Below, in pieces: positions 21,662 through 31,567 of a stretch of 64,000 bases of DNA; the first letter of the stretch is position 1, and each line of letters starts with the position of its first letter. The stretch spans positions 124,001-188,000 of the forward strand of contig NZ_PKRT01000001.1 of NCBI RefSeq assembly GCF_002855555.1, written 5' to 3'. Origin of the DNA: Novosphingobium sp. TH158. Its GTDB lineage: Bacteria; Pseudomonadota; Alphaproteobacteria; Sphingomonadales; Sphingomonadaceae. A program made the position numbers and the translations under genes. The notes under the pieces were generated by a model, which did not search any database, was not told the DNA's origin, and saw nothing but the letters and a program-made list of their open reading frames with translations.

Positions 21662-22336
21662 ATGGTCAGGGTGTTCGGTCAGGTCGCGTTGTTTGCCGGG
21701 TTCGCCCTCCATGGTGCCGTGGCCATGGCGCAGCCGGTCGATTCTGCCGATCCGGCGCGGCACGATTTCAGCATTGGCACCCAGAATCTCACCCTTCCGG
21801 TGCCGGCAGGATACTGCAAGCCCAGCGGACTATCCGCGGAAGTGGCGAGGCAGACGGCCCTGGCGGACGAACAGAACATCACGCTCGCAACCTTCTATCG
21901 GTGCAACCAGGCGGGCACGATCTCGGCTGAGGAATATGTCCTGATCAAGGTGCCCAAGATGTTCATGTCGGTCGAAAGGGAAAAGCAGTCGGCGCTTGCC
22001 GCGCTGAGCGAGGTGATGACCGCGCCTAATGCCCCGAAGTTCGATGGTCCCGCACAGCGGGAGGCCGAGAAGGGCATCAGCAAGGTGATCGGGAGCGAAG
22101 CGAAGATCGGCGGCCAGATGGGCTACATGGGCACCGATGCCGATTGCGTTTACATCGGCGGGACCGTCACGGTGTCTGCCGCCCAGGGCTCGGTAAACGG
22201 AGCCTGGACGGGCTGCATGACGGTTGCCGCGAAGCGGATGTTTGCCGTTTATGTATACGACTTCCGCGCCAAGCCGGCTTTTGAGGATCTGAAGACGAAG
22301 GCGGGCCTCATCGCGGCCAGCGTCCGCGCGCTGTAA
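21662..22336 (+). CDS. Exported protein of unknown function
   Basis: From the ATG at 21662 (GGAGAG lies 5 nt upstream) the product is 224 residues and begins with a signal peptide, MVRVFGQVALFAGFALHGA, cleaved near VAMAQ. The mature part has a Cys-containing segment (AGYCKPSG, FYRCNQAG, DADCVYIGG, WTGCMTVAA), so one or two disulfides are likely. I recognise no domain. It diverges from the ATP synthase operon. The open frame upstream of the chosen start lacks signal-peptide character. Confidence 0.7.
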   Translation: MVRVFGQVALFAGFALHGAVAMAQPVDSADPARHDFSIGTQNLTLPVPAGYCKPSGLSAEVARQTALADEQNITLATFYRCNQAGTISAEEYVLIKVPKMFMSVEREKQSALAALSEVMTAPNAPKFDGPAQREAEKGISKVIGSEAKIGGQMGYMGTDADCVYIGGTVTVSAAQGSVNGAWTGCMTVAAKRMFAVYVYDFRAKPAFEDLKTKAGLIAASVRAL

Positions 22337-22413
22337 AGGCGGTTTGAACGCAAGCATCGGGAAGCGGAACCGGCGGCCACCTGCCAAGGCTTGTCTTCGC
22401 TAGGAGACCTGCC

Positions 22414-23463
22414 ATGAACCATGCAATGGACGCCGCCGCAAATCCGCTTGCCGATGACGAATGCTGGACGGCGGTGCTCGCCCGCGATCGCGCCTATGAC
22501 GGGCGCTTTGTTACCGGCGTTCTTTCAACCGGTATCTATTGCCGGCCATCCTGTGCGGCGCGGCACCCGCAACGAGGCAATGTCCGCTTCTTTGCCGATG
22601 GCGCGGCCGCCCGGCAGGCGGGACTGAGGCCGTGCAAGCGCTGCCTGCCTGACGATGTCAGCCGCGACGAAAAGGCCGTGCTGGCGGCCATCGAGACGAT
22701 CAAGGCCAGCGAGGAGGTGCCCGCACTGGCCGGGCTGTCCGCCGATGCCGGCTATTCGGTGTCGCACTTCCAGCGGATATTCACCCGGATGACCGGCCTT
22801 TCCCCTGCGGCCTACAGCCGTGCCCTGCGGCTTGAGCGGGCACAGGCCGCGCTGACGTCCGGCGAACGTGTGACCGATGCCATCTATGATGCAGGATTTT
22901 CCGCCCCGTCCCGCTTCTACGATGCGAGCGAAAGACTGGGCATGGCGCCTTCGGCCTGGGCCAACGGGGGCAGGGGCGTGACCATCCGCTGGGCGCAGGT
23001 TGAAACCTACCTTGGCACCATGCTGGTCGCGGCGACGGCCAGGGGCGTGTGCCGGCTTTCGTTCAACGAGGGCGTCGATGATCTGGCCGCGCGCTTTCCG
23101 CAGGCAGAGCTCGTTGAGGGCGGTGACGATTTTGCCGCCTTGCTCGCGCAGGTGGTGGCCGCAGTTGAGTCACCGGGCCAGCCGCATTCGGTGCCGCTCG
23201 ACGTGCGCGGAACGGCGTTCCAGGAAGCGGTCTGGCGGGAACTGCGGCGCATTCCGGCGGGCGAGACGCGATCCTACTCCCAAATCGCCGCCGCCGTGGG
23301 CGCACCGCGCGCAGTGCGGGCCTGTGGTTCGGCCAACGGGGCGAACAATGTTGCCGTGCTGATCCCCTGCCACCGCGTGGTCCGCAGCGATGGCAGCCTG
23401 GGCGGCTATGCCTGGGGGCTCGACATCAAGCGCAAGCTGCTGGCGCGCGAGGGCAAGGAATAG
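22414..23463 (+). CDS. ada: Ada: methylated-DNA repair methyltransferase and transcriptional activator
   Basis: A 349-residue bifunctional protein. The N-terminal Ada domain has the zinc cysteines Cys43, Cys47, Cys74 and Cys77 (GIYCRPSCAARHPQRGNVRFF, LRPCKRCLPD); methylation of the first is the activating signal. An AraC-type helix-turn-helix follows (SVSHFQRIFTRMTGLSP). The C-terminal O6-methylguanine methyltransferase has its acceptor Cys319 in IPCHRVVRSDGSLGGY. It removes methyl groups from DNA and induces its own regulon. No alkA or alkB lies beside it. Confidence 0.96.
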   Translation: MNHAMDAAANPLADDECWTAVLARDRAYDGRFVTGVLSTGIYCRPSCAARHPQRGNVRFFADGAAARQAGLRPCKRCLPDDVSRDEKAVLAAIETIKASEEVPALAGLSADAGYSVSHFQRIFTRMTGLSPAAYSRALRLERAQAALTSGERVTDAIYDAGFSAPSRFYDASERLGMAPSAWANGGRGVTIRWAQVETYLGTMLVAATARGVCRLSFNEGVDDLAARFPQAELVEGGDDFAALLAQVVAAVESPGQPHSVPLDVRGTAFQEAVWRELRRIPAGETRSYSQIAAAVGAPRAVRACGSANGANNVAVLIPCHRVVRSDGSLGGYAWGLDIKRKLLAREGKE

Positions 23464-23494
23464 GCGCCTCTCGACATTTTGGCGCCGCTCGACA
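23463..23494 (+). repeat. Near-perfect 14-bp direct repeat overlapping the end of ada
   Basis: GGCGCCTCTCGACA (23463-23476) and GGCGCCGCTCGACA (23481-23494) differ at one base and are 18 nt apart start to start. They lie between the ada stop and the CPBP start, in an otherwise normal 54-nt gap. They could be a regulator binding site or a chance duplication. Confidence 0.5.
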
Positions 23495-23517
23495 AGACTG
23501 CGGCCAAGGGGAGGGCC

Positions 23518-24420
23518 ATGACCATGCCGCAGATCGATCATGTCCAGCCGCAAGGGGCCAGCCGCTCCATCTGGCGCGCCATCTGGGATTTCCCGCTCGT
23601 GGCGATGATCGTTGCGCTGGGCCTGCTTGCCGGGGTGATTGTCGGCGTGGGCAAGCTGCTTTCGGGGATGCCTGCGGTTGCCAGCCCGGCGGTTGCCATG
23701 CTGGTCCAGACGATCACCGCAGTGGGGCTGGTGTTCTTCGTCACCAAGTTCATGATTGCGCGGCTTGGCGAGCGCAAGCACGATGACCTGCCGCTGGCCC
23801 CGGCGCTGGGCGATCTAGGCCGGGGCGTGGCGCTGGGCTTTGGCCTGATGGCGCTGGTTGTGGGCATCGCGGCCGTGCTGGGCGCCTACCGGATAACAGG
23901 CTGGGGCAGCAACGAGGACGCGGTGCGGATCCTGTTGCAGGCCGGGCTGTTCGCCGCCTTCGTCGAAGAGGTGATCTTCCGCGGCGTCCTGTTCCGCTGG
24001 ATCGAGGAAATGCTCGGGTCCTGGGCGGCGCTGGCGATCACTTCGGCGCTGTTCGGCATCGCGCATCTGGGCAATGCCAATGCGACAGTGTTTTCCTCGG
24101 TCGCCATCGCGCTCGAAGCCGGCATCCTTCTTGGCGCCTGCTATATGCTGACGCGGTCGCTGTGGCTGGTGATCGGGGTGCACATGGGCTGGAACGTGAC
24201 CCAGGGCTACCTGTTTGCGGTTCCCGTTTCCGGCCACCCCGTGCGCGGGCTGGTTGAATCGGAACTGAGCGGGCCGGAACTGCTTTCCGGCGGCGCTTTC
24301 GGGCTTGAGGCATCGGTGATCGCATTGTGCGTGGCCTCGCTGGCCGGGCTCTGGCTGCTGCGCAAGGCAATCGCGCAGGGCCAGTTGCGCCGGCCGATGT
24401 GGGTGAAACCGGGGCGTTAA
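23518..24420 (+). CDS. CPBP-family intramembrane glutamic protease
   Basis: A 300-residue protein with about eight membrane segments. The CPBP (Abi/Rce1-like) motifs are present: Glu150-Glu151 and Arg155 in FVEEVIFRGVLFRW, His183 in SALFGIAHLGN, and HMGWN further on, which are the catalytic glutamate and supporting residues. The family cleaves substrates within the membrane or processes prenylated or bacteriocin-like peptides; the substrate here is unknown. ATG 23518 has AGGGGAGG just before it and is preferred to an in-frame start 13 codons upstream. Confidence 0.88.
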   Translation: MTMPQIDHVQPQGASRSIWRAIWDFPLVAMIVALGLLAGVIVGVGKLLSGMPAVASPAVAMLVQTITAVGLVFFVTKFMIARLGERKHDDLPLAPALGDLGRGVALGFGLMALVVGIAAVLGAYRITGWGSNEDAVRILLQAGLFAAFVEEVIFRGVLFRWIEEMLGSWAALAITSALFGIAHLGNANATVFSSVAIALEAGILLGACYMLTRSLWLVIGVHMGWNVTQGYLFAVPVSGHPVRGLVESELSGPELLSGGAFGLEASVIALCVASLAGLWLLRKAIAQGQLRRPMWVKPGR

Positions 24421-24430
24421 GCCGCCCCGG
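24409..24430. terminator. Stem-loop between two convergent genes
   Basis: A perfect 8-bp GC-rich stem, CCGGGGCG (24409-24416) with CGCCCCGG (24423-24430), has a 6-nt loop that contains the CPBP stop codon. It sits in the 27-nt gap to the convergent peptidase gene. There is no T-run, so it may act as a bidirectional but imperfect terminator. Confidence 0.55.
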
Positions 24431-24447
24431 AATTGCCCGACAAGGAG

Positions 24448-26067
24448 TTAGTCCTCGCCGCCCTTGTCCTTCCCTTTGTCCTTATCCTTGTCATCGTCCT
24501 TGGGTTTGCCCTTTTCGTCGACAAGCCCTTCCATCTTGTCGATCTCCTTGTTCAGGATCTTGAGGCCCTCGGCCGCTTCGTTGGCCTGCAGCTTGGCCAT
24601 CACCTTGCCGGGAATGTTGCGTTCCTGGTCGCGCCCGTCGAACGAATAGGCGAGCGGTCCCAGCACCTGAATGGCCTGCGGAACGCGACCCTCCTCAAGC
24701 AGCTGGCGGGTGAGGATCATGCGGAAGTAGGAATCGTGCCGGGCAAGGTCATAGGCATTGTCCAGCGCGGCTGCGGCCGAATCCGGGATCGGACGCTCCG
24801 GCGCACGGCGGTACGAGGCATAGTACTGGATGAGCGGACGCGGATCGTCCTTGTCCACCCCGCGCGCCTTGACGAGGTAAGAGCGCGCCTGCTTGAAGCG
24901 TTCGGCCGGGCCTTCCTTGGGTTCGATAAGGGTGCGGGCTTTGTAGATCAGCGCTTCGATCGAGTTGGGATCGATGGCAAGCGCGCGATCGGCGGCCTGT
25001 GCGGCTCCGACAAAATCCTCGGCATCGAGCCCGGATTCGGCGGCGAGCAGCTGTGCCGGCAGGCTTTTTGGTTCTGCCGCGGCGGTGGCAAGCAGGTCCG
25101 GTGCCAGCTTCTTTGCCTGCGCGCGCGACACGCCGCGAGCCAGCTGGATGCGCTTGAGGACATATTTCTCCTCGATCGCGTCCAGTCGCCGCACCTTCAC
25201 ATCGGGCATGCGCGTGTTCGCCGGCACCACGCGGGCGGCGGGCATGTTGGTAGTCTTGTACTTGATCAGCTCTGCATTGAGCTTTTCGAGATCGCCGAAG
25301 GCCTGTTCTGCCGCTTCGAGGCCCGGCTTGCCCTCGCCCAGCAGGCGCAGGTACGTCTTGAGCTGGCCGCTGCGCGACTTGTTGAAGGTCAGGTAGTGGG
25401 TCAGCAGCCAGCCGACGCTGTACTTCTGGACGACGGCGATGAAGTCTTCGTACTTGAAGTTCGGATCGAGCAGCTTGCGTACGTGCAGCTGCGGCAGGCG
25501 GAACAGCTCGGTCGAGCGGTGGTTCGCCGGCAGGCCGACCATGAAGGTGCCGTCCGGGTTGAGGTCGATCGTGGCGTTCACCTCGGCGAAGCCCTCGATA
25601 TACCAGCTCGGATAGGTAGCCGGGAACGTGTGCAGCATGAAATGGTGCGTGTATTCGTGGAACAGCACGGTTTCCGGCTTCAGCTTCGTGCGCTCGTTCC
25701 CGCGTTCGCGGCGGCCCGGTTCGAAATATTCGCGCGCCGGCGTGAAGGCCACGGGATAGGCCGCGCGCGGGATGTAGAAGCCCGCGACGCCCATGCTGCC
25801 CGCCAGGTTGCCGATCGTGCGCGTGTCGCCATAACGATAGACCATGACCTTGCTGGCGTCCGGCACGGCCTTGTCGGCGGGCAGGTTCTGCAAGTTGCGC
25901 AAGGCATTGTCGAAACGTTCGAGCCGCTGCGCGAAAGCGACCGTCTCGGTCTCTGTGCCTTCGGAAATGATGATGAAGTGGTTGGTGCGTGCCTCGTACC
26001 ATTCCGCGCTTGCTGCGCTTGAAAGCAGTGCAGCTGTGGCGACGACGGCAAATTTCATGAGCTTCAT
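24448..26067 (-). CDS. Exported metallopeptidase-like protein with TPR-type repeats
   Basis: A 539-residue protein with a signal peptide (about 1-21, MKLMKFAVVATAALLSSAAS). A gluzincin-type zinc site is visible: His137-Glu138 and His141 in FHEYTHHFMLH, and a second acidic ligand in WYIEGFAE (159-162). The C-terminal half (about 350-520) is helical and TPR-like, with a segment on paired helices (AADRALAIDPNSIEALIYKA). It ends in a very charged Lys/Asp tail (KPKDDDKDKDKGKDKGGED). The domain resembles DUF1570-type predicted peptidases. It should act in the periplasm; substrates are unknown. It lies 54 nt downstream of priA. Confidence 0.75.
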   Translation of the reverse strand: MKLMKFAVVATAALLSSAASAEWYEARTNHFIIISEGTETETVAFAQRLERFDNALRNLQNLPADKAVPDASKVMVYRYGDTRTIGNLAGSMGVAGFYIPRAAYPVAFTPAREYFEPGRRERGNERTKLKPETVLFHEYTHHFMLHTFPATYPSWYIEGFAEVNATIDLNPDGTFMVGLPANHRSTELFRLPQLHVRKLLDPNFKYEDFIAVVQKYSVGWLLTHYLTFNKSRSGQLKTYLRLLGEGKPGLEAAEQAFGDLEKLNAELIKYKTTNMPAARVVPANTRMPDVKVRRLDAIEEKYVLKRIQLARGVSRAQAKKLAPDLLATAAAEPKSLPAQLLAAESGLDAEDFVGAAQAADRALAIDPNSIEALIYKARTLIEPKEGPAERFKQARSYLVKARGVDKDDPRPLIQYYASYRRAPERPIPDSAAAALDNAYDLARHDSYFRMILTRQLLEEGRVPQAIQVLGPLAYSFDGRDQERNIPGKVMAKLQANEAAEGLKILNKEIDKMEGLVDEKGKPKDDDKDKDKGKDKGGED

Positions 26068-26121
26068 GCTGGACAACCCCGATGCGATAACCCTGCAGCA
26101 GGTTCTAAGCAGGTTTCCAGT

Positions 26122-28287
26122 TTAAACAAAGCTGTAAGGATCGATATCCACCGCAACTCTTACGTCGCGGGAAAACCGCAGCGGCTCAAGCCATTGGCGG
26201 ATCACGTGCTGCAATTCGGCCGATCGGCGCGCGTTGATCAGCAGGCGATAGCGATAGCGCCCGCGCAGCAGGCTGAGCGGGGCTGGGGCGGGGCCGAGGA
26301 TCAGAACGTCGGGCAGGTCTGGCCGCGATGCGCCGATGGCCCGGGCGGCATCGCGCGCCTCTGCCTCTTCCTCGGCGGATACGATGATCGAGGCCCAGCG
26401 ACCGAACGGGGGTGCCATGGCATCGCGGCGCGCCTCGGCCTCTGCGGCGTAGAAGGAATCGCGATCGCCGCTGGCCAGGGCTTCGATCACCGGTGCATCG
26501 GGATGGCGCGTCTGGATCAGGACTTCGCCCGGCTTTTCGCCGCGGCCCGCACGCCCGGCAACCTGGGCGATCTGCTGATAGGTCCGCTCGCCTGCCCGCA
26601 GGTCGCCGCCTTCCAGCCCGAGATCGGCATCGACCACGCCGACCAGCGTCAGTTCGGGGAAGTGATAGCCCTTGGTGACCAGCTGGGTGCCGACAATCAC
26701 GTCGATCATCCGGTTTTCGGCTGCCTCGACGAATTCGGCGATCTTTGCCGGGCTGTTCAGCGTGTCGGAGGTTACCACGGCGATGCGGGCCTCAGGCAGC
26801 AGTTCGCGCACCTCATCGGCAATGCGTTCCACGCCGGGGCCGCAGGCAACCAGGCAATCGGCCGTGCCGCATTCCGGGCAGGCTTCGGGAATGCCGGTTT
26901 CATGGCCGCAATGGTGGCAAGCCAGCCGCCGCGACAGGCGATGCTCGACCAGCCAGGCCGTGCAGTTGGGGCACTGGAAGCGATGGCCGCAGTTGCGGCA
27001 GAGCGTCAGCGGCGCATAGCCGCGGCGGTTGAGGAACAGCAGGCTCTGCTCACCGCGTTCCAGCCGCTCCTTCAGTTCCTTGACCAGCCTGGGCGCCAGC
27101 CAGCGCCCGCGCTCCGGCTGTTCGCTGCGCAGGTCGACGATTTCGACATGGGGCAGGGTCGCGCCGCCGAAGCGGGCGGGCAGGTCGATCTTCTCGTAAA
27201 TGCCTGCCTCTGCCAGCTGCATCGATTCAAGCGCCGGGGTTGCGCTGGCAAGGATTACCGGGATCTGTTCGAACCGGGCGCGGATCACCGCCACGTCGCG
27301 CGCGTTATAGCGCACCCCGTCATCCTGCTTGAAGGAAACCTCGTGCGCTTCGTCCACGACGATCAGGCCCAGCCGCGCATAGGGCAGGAACAGCGCCGAA
27401 CGCGCGCCGATCACCACCTGCGCCTCGCCCGAGACGATCGCCCGCCAGGCGCGCCTGCGCTCGGTGCTTTTCAACGAGGAGTGCCACAGGACAGGAGGCA
27501 CGCCGAAGCGCGCTTCGAAGCGGCGCAGGAAGTTCTCGGTAAGCGCGATTTCGGGAAGCAGGACCAGCACCTGCTCGCCCCGCCGGATGGCTTCGGCAAC
27601 GGCCTCGAAATAGCACTCGGTCTTGCCCGATCCGGTTACACCGTCGAGCAGGAAGGGCCGGAACCCGGCGGAGCGAATGGCCCCGATGAAGCGATCGGCG
27701 GCAGCCTGCTGGTCCGGGCTGAGCACCGGCTCGGCAAATTCCGGGCGGGCGCGGGGGTAGGGGCGGTCAAGATCGACGACGACCGGTTCAAGCAGCCCGG
27801 CACCTGCCATGCCGCGCAGCACGCCTTCGGAAACGCCGGCCTTCTCCGCCAGTTCGCGGATCGTTGCCTGCTCTCCCTCCAGCGCTTCGATCGCGGCGGC
27901 GCGCTGCGGGGTCAGGCGCGCGGGCACTTCGCCGGTGAGCCGGTATTCGGTCATCGTGCCGCCGCCGCGCAGGGCAGCCGCCGAGCCCAGCGCCATGCGG
28001 GCAACCGAGGTGAGCGAGGCGCAGTAATAGTCTGCTATCCACTCTATCAGGCGGCGCAGGGGCGCGGGCAGGGGGGGCACCGGCAGCACCTCGATCAGCG
28101 CGCGCAGCCGGCTTTCCGCAACCTGGTCGCCGGGCAGGCGTTCGGGTTCCCAGACGATTCCAAGCACCTGCCGCGGTCCCAGCGGCGCGACGACTACGCT
28201 GCCGGGTTCCACCACCATGCCATCGGGCACGCGGTAATCGAGCACCGGCAAGGCCTGGTTGAAGACAAGGAGGCGAACGCGAGACAT
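26122..28287 (-). CDS. priA: Primosomal protein N' (replication restart helicase)
   Basis: A 721-residue superfamily 2 helicase that restarts stalled replication forks. Walker A is in [10 protein letters not shown], Walker B in [10 protein letters not shown], and eight zinc cysteines lie in the [13 protein letters not shown] and [17 protein letters not shown] segments. The N-terminal DNA-binding domain starts [24 protein letters not shown] 28287 is preferred because AGGGG lies 6 nt before it; an ATG two codons earlier would overlap that site. It diverges from fsa. Confidence 0.96.
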   Translation of the reverse strand: MSRVRLLVFNQALPVLDYRVPDGMVVEPGSVVVAPLGPRQVLGIVWEPERLPGDQVAESRLRALIEVLPVPPLPAPLRRLIEWIADYYCASLTSVARMALGSAAALRGGGTMTEYRLTGEVPARLTPQRAAAIEALEGEQATIRELAEKAGVSEGVLRGMAGAGLLEPVVVDLDRPYPRARPEFAEPVLSPDQQAAADRFIGAIRSAGFRPFLLDGVTGSGKTECYFEAVAEAIRRGEQVLVLLPEIALTENFLRRFEARFGVPPVLWHSSLKSTERRRAWRAIVSGEAQVVIGARSALFLPYARLGLIVVDEAHEVSFKQDDGVRYNARDVAVIRARFEQIPVILASATPALESMQLAEAGIYEKIDLPARFGGATLPHVEIVDLRSEQPERGRWLAPRLVKELKERLERGEQSLLFLNRRGYAPLTLCRNCGHRFQCPNCTAWLVEHRLSRRLACHHCGHETGIPEACPECGTADCLVACGPGVERIADEVRELLPEARIAVVTSDTLNSPAKIAEFVEAAENRMIDVIVGTQLVTKGYHFPELTLVGVVDADLGLEGGDLRAGERTYQQIAQVAGRAGRGEKPGEVLIQTRHPDAPVIEALASGDRDSFYAAEAEARRDAMAPPFGRWASIIVSAEEEAEARDAARAIGASRPDLPDVLILGPAPAPLSLLRGRYRYRLLINARRSAELQHVIRQWLEPLRFSRDVRVAVDIDPYSFV

Positions 28288-28370
28288 CGGCATCCCCTAT
28301 ATGGGGTGGCGCGAGGCTGCGACAGGGCTATAGGCTCATCCACAAGATTCGAGACGATGGAACCTGCGCC

Positions 28371-29021
28371 ATGAAATTTTTCGCCGACACCGCCGAAATC
28401 GCCGACATCAAGGAACTGGCTGCTACCGGCCTGCTCGATGGCGTGACGACCAATCCCTCGCTGATCATGAAGTCGGGCCGCGATTTCATGGAAGTGACCA
28501 AGGAGATCTGCGGCATCGTCGACGGCCCGGTCAGCGCCGAAGTGGTTGCGCTGGACCACGAAGGCATGATGCGCGAGGCGGAAGTGCTGCGCAAGATCGC
28601 CGACAATGTCTGCATCAAGGTGCCGCTGACGATTGACGGCCTGAAGACCTGCAAGGCGCTGACCTCGGACGGCACCATGGTCAACGTCACGCTGTGCTTC
28701 TCTGCCAGCCAGGCGCTGCTTGCCGCCAAGGCGGGGGCCACCTTCGTTTCGCCCTTCGTCGGTCGTCACGATGACAACGGCTTCGACGGCATGCAGCTGA
28801 TCAGCGACATCCGCCTGATCTATGACAACTACAACTTCGGCACCGAAATCCTTGTCGCTTCGGTCCGTCACGGCATCCATGTTCTCGAAGCCGCCAAGAT
28901 CGGCGCCGATGTGATGACGGCGCCCCCTTCGGTCATCAAGGGGCTGGTGAAGCACGTCCTGACAGACAAGGGCATCGAAGGCTTCCTGGCCGACTGGGCG
29001 AAGACCGGGCAGTCGATCTAA
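28371..29021 (+). CDS. fsa: Fructose-6-phosphate aldolase/transaldolase-like protein
   Basis: A 216-residue TIM barrel starting [20 protein letters not shown]. The Schiff-base lysine is Lys83 in NVCIKVPLT, and [11 protein letters not shown] is the N-terminal signature. Its length matches the short transaldolase/FSA family, not the 310-residue transaldolases. It probably feeds the non-oxidative pentose phosphate pathway as a transaldolase; aldolase activity is also possible. It ends 9 nt before the cobT start. Confidence 0.92.
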   Translation: MKFFADTAEIADIKELAATGLLDGVTTNPSLIMKSGRDFMEVTKEICGIVDGPVSAEVVALDHEGMMREAEVLRKIADNVCIKVPLTIDGLKTCKALTSDGTMVNVTLCFSASQALLAAKAGATFVSPFVGRHDDNGFDGMQLISDIRLIYDNYNFGTEILVASVRHGIHVLEAAKIGADVMTAPPSVIKGLVKHVLTDKGIEGFLADWAKTGQSI

Positions 29022-29030
29022 GGGACGACC

Positions 29031-30845
29031 TTGGCAGACGAATCCCCTCTCGACCGGTTCAAGTCCGTCCTTACCGGCGCCAGCCGCGCCATCGCGCGCG
29101 AGCCGGAGCTGGAAGTTGCCTGGACGGCCGACAATCCCGTCATGGCGGGCAATACGATGCGCGTGCCCATGCCCGGACGCGCCTTGCCCAAGGGGCAGGT
29201 TGCCGAAGTGCGCGGCTTTGCCGACAGTTTCGCGCTGAAGCTGAGGCACCACAACGAAGTGCTGCACGCACGCGCTGCGCCTTCCGAGCCTTCAGCCCGC
29301 GCCTGCTACGATGCGATCGAAGCGGTGCGGTACGAGGCGCTGGGCGCGCGAGCCTATCCGGGCATGCGCGCCAACCTTGATGCCGCACAGGCCGTGCGCG
29401 TGGGCAGCGATCCGATCACCCGTGCCACGGCATCGTCCGAAGTGCCGATCCAGACCGCGCTTTCGCTGATGCTGCGCGAGCACCTGACCGGCCAGCCCGT
29501 GCCCGATGCGGCGCGTGGCGGCGTGGAAATGCTGCGTGCCTGGATCGAGGAGAAGACCGGCGGCGATTTCGATGCGCTCGCCGCAACGCTTGATGATCAG
29601 AAGGCCTTCCAGGGCCTGGCGCTGGACATGCTCCAGCATCTCGAACTCACCCGCGCCGAACCGCTCGAACAGGAACCGAACGAGCCTGATGACCAGGATG
29701 GCGAGGACGAGACCGAAGATGAAGAGGACGGCGGCGAAAGCGGTGCCGAGCAGCAGCCGCAGGAAGTCGCCGCCCAGCCGAGCGAGGGCGAGGACGAGAA
29801 CGAGAGCGATTCGCAGCGCGAGGAAGGCGACCAGCCCGAAGAAGCCGAACCCGGCGACGAGGGCGAGGAAGGCATGCTTCCCGTTCGCCCCAACCGGCCG
29901 TGGACCGAAGATCCTTCGACCTTCGATTACAAGGTGTGGACCGACAAGTTCGACGAGGTGATTGCCGCCGGCGAACTCTGTGACGAGGAAGAACTGACCC
30001 GCCTGCGCGCCTATCTGGATGCGCAGCTGAAGGGCCTGCAATCGGTGGTCACGCGCCTCGCCAACCGCCTCCAGCGCCGCCTGATGGCGCAGCAGAACCG
30101 CTCTTGGGATTTCGACCAGGAAGAGGGCCTGCTCGATGCCGCGCGGTTGGCGCGCGTGGTGATCTCGCCCGGATCGTCGCTGTCCTACAAGGTGGAACGC
30201 GATGTCGAGTTCAAGGACACCATCGTCACCCTGCTGATCGACAATTCGGGTTCGATGCGCGGGCGCCCCATTTCCATCGCCGCCATCAGTGCCGACGTGC
30301 TCGCCCGCACGCTGGAGCGCTGCGGCGTGAAGACCGAGATCCTCGGCTTCACCACCCGCGCGTGGAAGGGCGGGCAAAGCCGCGAGGCATGGCTGGCCGG
30401 CGGCAAGCCCGCACAGCCCGGCCGCCTCAACGACCTGCGCCACATCGTCTACAAGAAGGCGGACGAGCCCTATCGCCACGCCCGCCGCAACCTTGGCCTG
30501 ATGATGCGCGAAGGCCTGCTGAAGGAAAACATCGACGGCGAGGCGCTGCTGTGGGCGCACACCCGGCTGCTCGCCCGGCCCGAGGATCGCCGCATCCTGA
30601 TGGTCATCTCCGATGGCGCGCCAGTGGACGATTCGACGCTGAGCGTGAACTCGGCCGGCTACCTTGAGGCGCACCTGCGCAAGGTGATCGACTGGATCGA
30701 GCGGCAGTCACCCGTGCAGCTGGTCGCCATCGGCATCGGGCACGACGTGACCCGCTATTACCGCCGCGCCGTGACGATCATGGACGTGGAGCAACTGGGC
30801 GGCACGATGATCGAACAGCTGGCTGGCCTGTTCGAAAGCGATTGA
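29031..30845 (+). CDS. cobT: Cobaltochelatase CobT-type VWA protein
   Basis: A 604-residue protein read from TTG 29031, with AGGGA at 29021-29025 about 5 nt upstream. The N-terminal part is the CobT domain, then comes a very acidic linker (about 210-285, runs of Glu/Asp), and the C-terminus is a VWA domain with the metal-binding MIDAS motif Asp404-x-Ser-x-Ser ([11 protein letters not shown]). With the AAA+ protein CobS, CobT forms a chaperone that drives CobN to insert cobalt in cobalamin synthesis. Neither cobS, cobN nor other cobalamin genes are in the window. A MoxR-VWA-like role on another target is therefore possible. Confidence 0.88.
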   Translation: MADESPLDRFKSVLTGASRAIAREPELEVAWTADNPVMAGNTMRVPMPGRALPKGQVAEVRGFADSFALKLRHHNEVLHARAAPSEPSARACYDAIEAVRYEALGARAYPGMRANLDAAQAVRVGSDPITRATASSEVPIQTALSLMLREHLTGQPVPDAARGGVEMLRAWIEEKTGGDFDALAATLDDQKAFQGLALDMLQHLELTRAEPLEQEPNEPDDQDGEDETEDEEDGGESGAEQQPQEVAAQPSEGEDENESDSQREEGDQPEEAEPGDEGEEGMLPVRPNRPWTEDPSTFDYKVWTDKFDEVIAAGELCDEEELTRLRAYLDAQLKGLQSVVTRLANRLQRRLMAQQNRSWDFDQEEGLLDAARLARVVISPGSSLSYKVERDVEFKDTIVTLLIDNSGSMRGRPISIAAISADVLARTLERCGVKTEILGFTTRAWKGGQSREAWLAGGKPAQPGRLNDLRHIVYKKADEPYRHARRNLGLMMREGLLKENIDGEALLWAHTRLLARPEDRRILMVISDGAPVDDSTLSVNSAGYLEAHLRKVIDWIERQSPVQLVAIGIGHDVTRYYRRAVTIMDVEQLGGTMIEQLAGLFESD

Positions 30846-30952
30846 CGGTTGTTGGCTGGCAGGTCGGGAAATCACCAGTCATACAAGCACTTGCTCTTGC
30901 ATTGAACGGGGCGTCTGGCAGACTGCCAGAGGGAATGATCGGGGGGGCAGGG

Positions 30953-31567
30953 GTGCACAGGTTTGCCATCGGCGCGGTTCTGGCCGCATTGGCCGTGGAC
31001 GCGGGCAGCGTGCAGGCATCGGCTGATCCTTCTGCCGTATCCTGCACGGACTGCGTCCCTGCACTGACCCCGGTCGAACTGATGATCGACGCGCACCTGG
31101 GCAGCAAGCTGAGCACCACGGGCGCGGTTTTTCCGCTGCATCTGGCCAAGCCGATTGTCATCGCCGGTCGCGAAGTGGTCGCCGCCGGGGCAGTGGGCGA
31201 GGGCGAGGTGATCCACGCCAAGAAGGCCGGGGGCATGGGGGCTGCGGGCGAGCTGGTTCTGGCCGCCCGCTTCATCACGGTCGATGGTCGCCCGCTCAGG
31301 CTGCGCTCGATGCGCATGGCCATGGCCGGCAAGGATGCAATCCATACGGTGGATACGATCAATGCCGCTTCGGCGGCGAGCCTGCTGCCAATCGGGCTCG
31401 TCGGGTTCTTCATGAGCGGACGCAATGTCGTGGTGACCAAGGGAACGGTGGCCGAGGCCAAGACCGCGGCGGACTTTCCGCTCTCGCCACCGGGGCCTGA
31501 CGCCACTGCGGCGCCAAAAATCAATGCGGAACCGGCGCCTGCCGATCCCGCCAAACAAGGGGAATGA
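30953..31567 (+). CDS. Exported protein of unknown function
   Basis: Read from GTG 30953, the 204-residue product starts with a signal peptide (VHRFAIGAVLAALAVDAGSVQ, cleaved near QASA). An in-frame ATG at 30935 is also possible. The mature protein has a conserved-looking block (LHLAKPIVIAGREVVAAGAVGEGEVIHAKKAGG) and a hydrophobic stretch (LLPIGLVGFFMSG). The C-terminus is Pro/Ala-rich. I recognise no family. It overlaps the next exported protein gene by 4 nt, so the pair is probably made together. Confidence 0.65.
   Translation: MHRFAIGAVLAALAVDAGSVQASADPSAVSCTDCVPALTPVELMIDAHLGSKLSTTGAVFPLHLAKPIVIAGREVVAAGAVGEGEVIHAKKAGGMGAAGELVLAARFITVDGRPLRLRSMRMAMAGKDAIHTVDTINAASAASLLPIGLVGFFMSGRNVVVTKGTVAEAKTAADFPLSPPGPDATAAPKINAEPAPADPAKQGE

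Noticed and set aside
26194-28374. A 726-codon open frame opposite priA
   Set aside because: It is antisense to a firmly identified helicase and shows biased low-information composition.
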